A stretch of 5,751 nt of DNA from Anaerolineales bacterium (lineage in GTDB: Bacteria > Chloroflexota > Anaerolineae > Anaerolineales > E44-bin32): contig JAGLGG010000110.1 of the NCBI GenBank assembly GCA_023144145.1, positions 1 to 5,751 on the forward strand, in the 5' to 3' direction. Of the stretch, positions 5,708 to 5,751 are shown one piece after another. A program made the position numbers and the translations under genes. The first letter of the stretch is position 1. Every line of letters starts with the position of its first letter. Under the pieces are notes generated by a model. It did no database searches and was not told the DNA's origin. It worked only from the letters and a program-made list of their open reading frames with translations.

Positions 5708-5751
5708 ATGCAACCGGCATTGTCCCGACAAATATGGCAGATGAGTGAGCG
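5708..5751 (+). CDS. Possible 5' end of a further gene, truncated by window edge
   Basis: From ATG 5708 the frame stays open to the end of the window (MQPALSRQIWQMSE and onward), and a second in-frame ATG lies at 5741. The frame is closed upstream by TAG at 5690-5692. A GGAGGGG tract at 5683-5689 is 18 nt before the first ATG, longer than ideal spacing. Fourteen codons are too few to recognise a family, and an open frame of this length is unremarkable by chance. Recorded only because another gene is expected close by on this strand. Confidence 0.25.
   Translation, partial: MQPALSRQIWQMSE

Noticed and set aside
5542..5748. 68-codon + strand frame at the end of the window
   Set aside because: It begins inside the phosphatase gene without a usable Shine-Dalgarno, is low in hydrophobic structure and matches no family I know. 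It is probably chance openness of the intergenic stretch.

Overview
The window most resembles a chromosomal segment of a Chloroflexota bacterium, probably Anaerolineae-like. That placement is an inference. It rests on the order rpoA-rplQ-truA-rplM-rpsI, a YabN-type fusion of a tetrapyrrole methylase to MazG, a lipoprotein with a long Ser/Thr/Pro stalk, and a dispersed-looking palindrome whose ends read GTCATTCTGAG. Firmicutes share the first two features, so the assignment is moderate only. Every convincing gene lies on the + strand.

Region 1 (1-2415) is the distal end of the large ribosomal protein/RNA polymerase operon. It holds the 3' end of rpoA (alpha C-terminal domain), rplQ (L17, sharing an ATGA overlap with rpoA), truA (tRNA pseudouridine synthase), rplM (L13, GTG start) and rpsI (S9). 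The genes are tightly packed. The unit ends in a strong intrinsic terminator: a 12-bp perfect stem and TTTTT, 33 nt after rpsI.

Region 2 (2344-2718, no gene) contains that terminator, about 48 nt with nothing recognisable (2416-2463), a 144-bp imperfect palindrome with 11-bp perfect terminal inverted repeats (2464-2607), and about 110 nt that should hold the promoter and leader of the next unit. Only a weak -10-like box is visible there.

Region 3 (2719-5558) is a two-gene unit. The first gene encodes a YabN-like protein with an N-terminal SAM-dependent tetrapyrrole methylase domain and two MazG (all-alpha NTP pyrophosphohydrolase) modules. The second starts 5 nt after its stop codon and encodes a secreted lipoprotein with a Ser/Thr/Pro stalk, a beta-sandwich-like N domain and a purple-acid-phosphatase-type metallophosphoesterase domain with all five metal-binding blocks intact. 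One product should be cytosolic and the other extracytoplasmic, so their pairing is not explained by a shared pathway visible here.

Region 4 (5559-5751) is mostly non-coding with a small AT-rich hairpin. It may contain the first codons of another + strand gene cut off by the window edge. I see no rRNA, tRNA, CRISPR array, transposase or phage gene. The region looks like ordinary core genome. The least explained pieces are the intergenic palindrome and the coupling of yabN-type mazG to the phosphatase lipoprotein.
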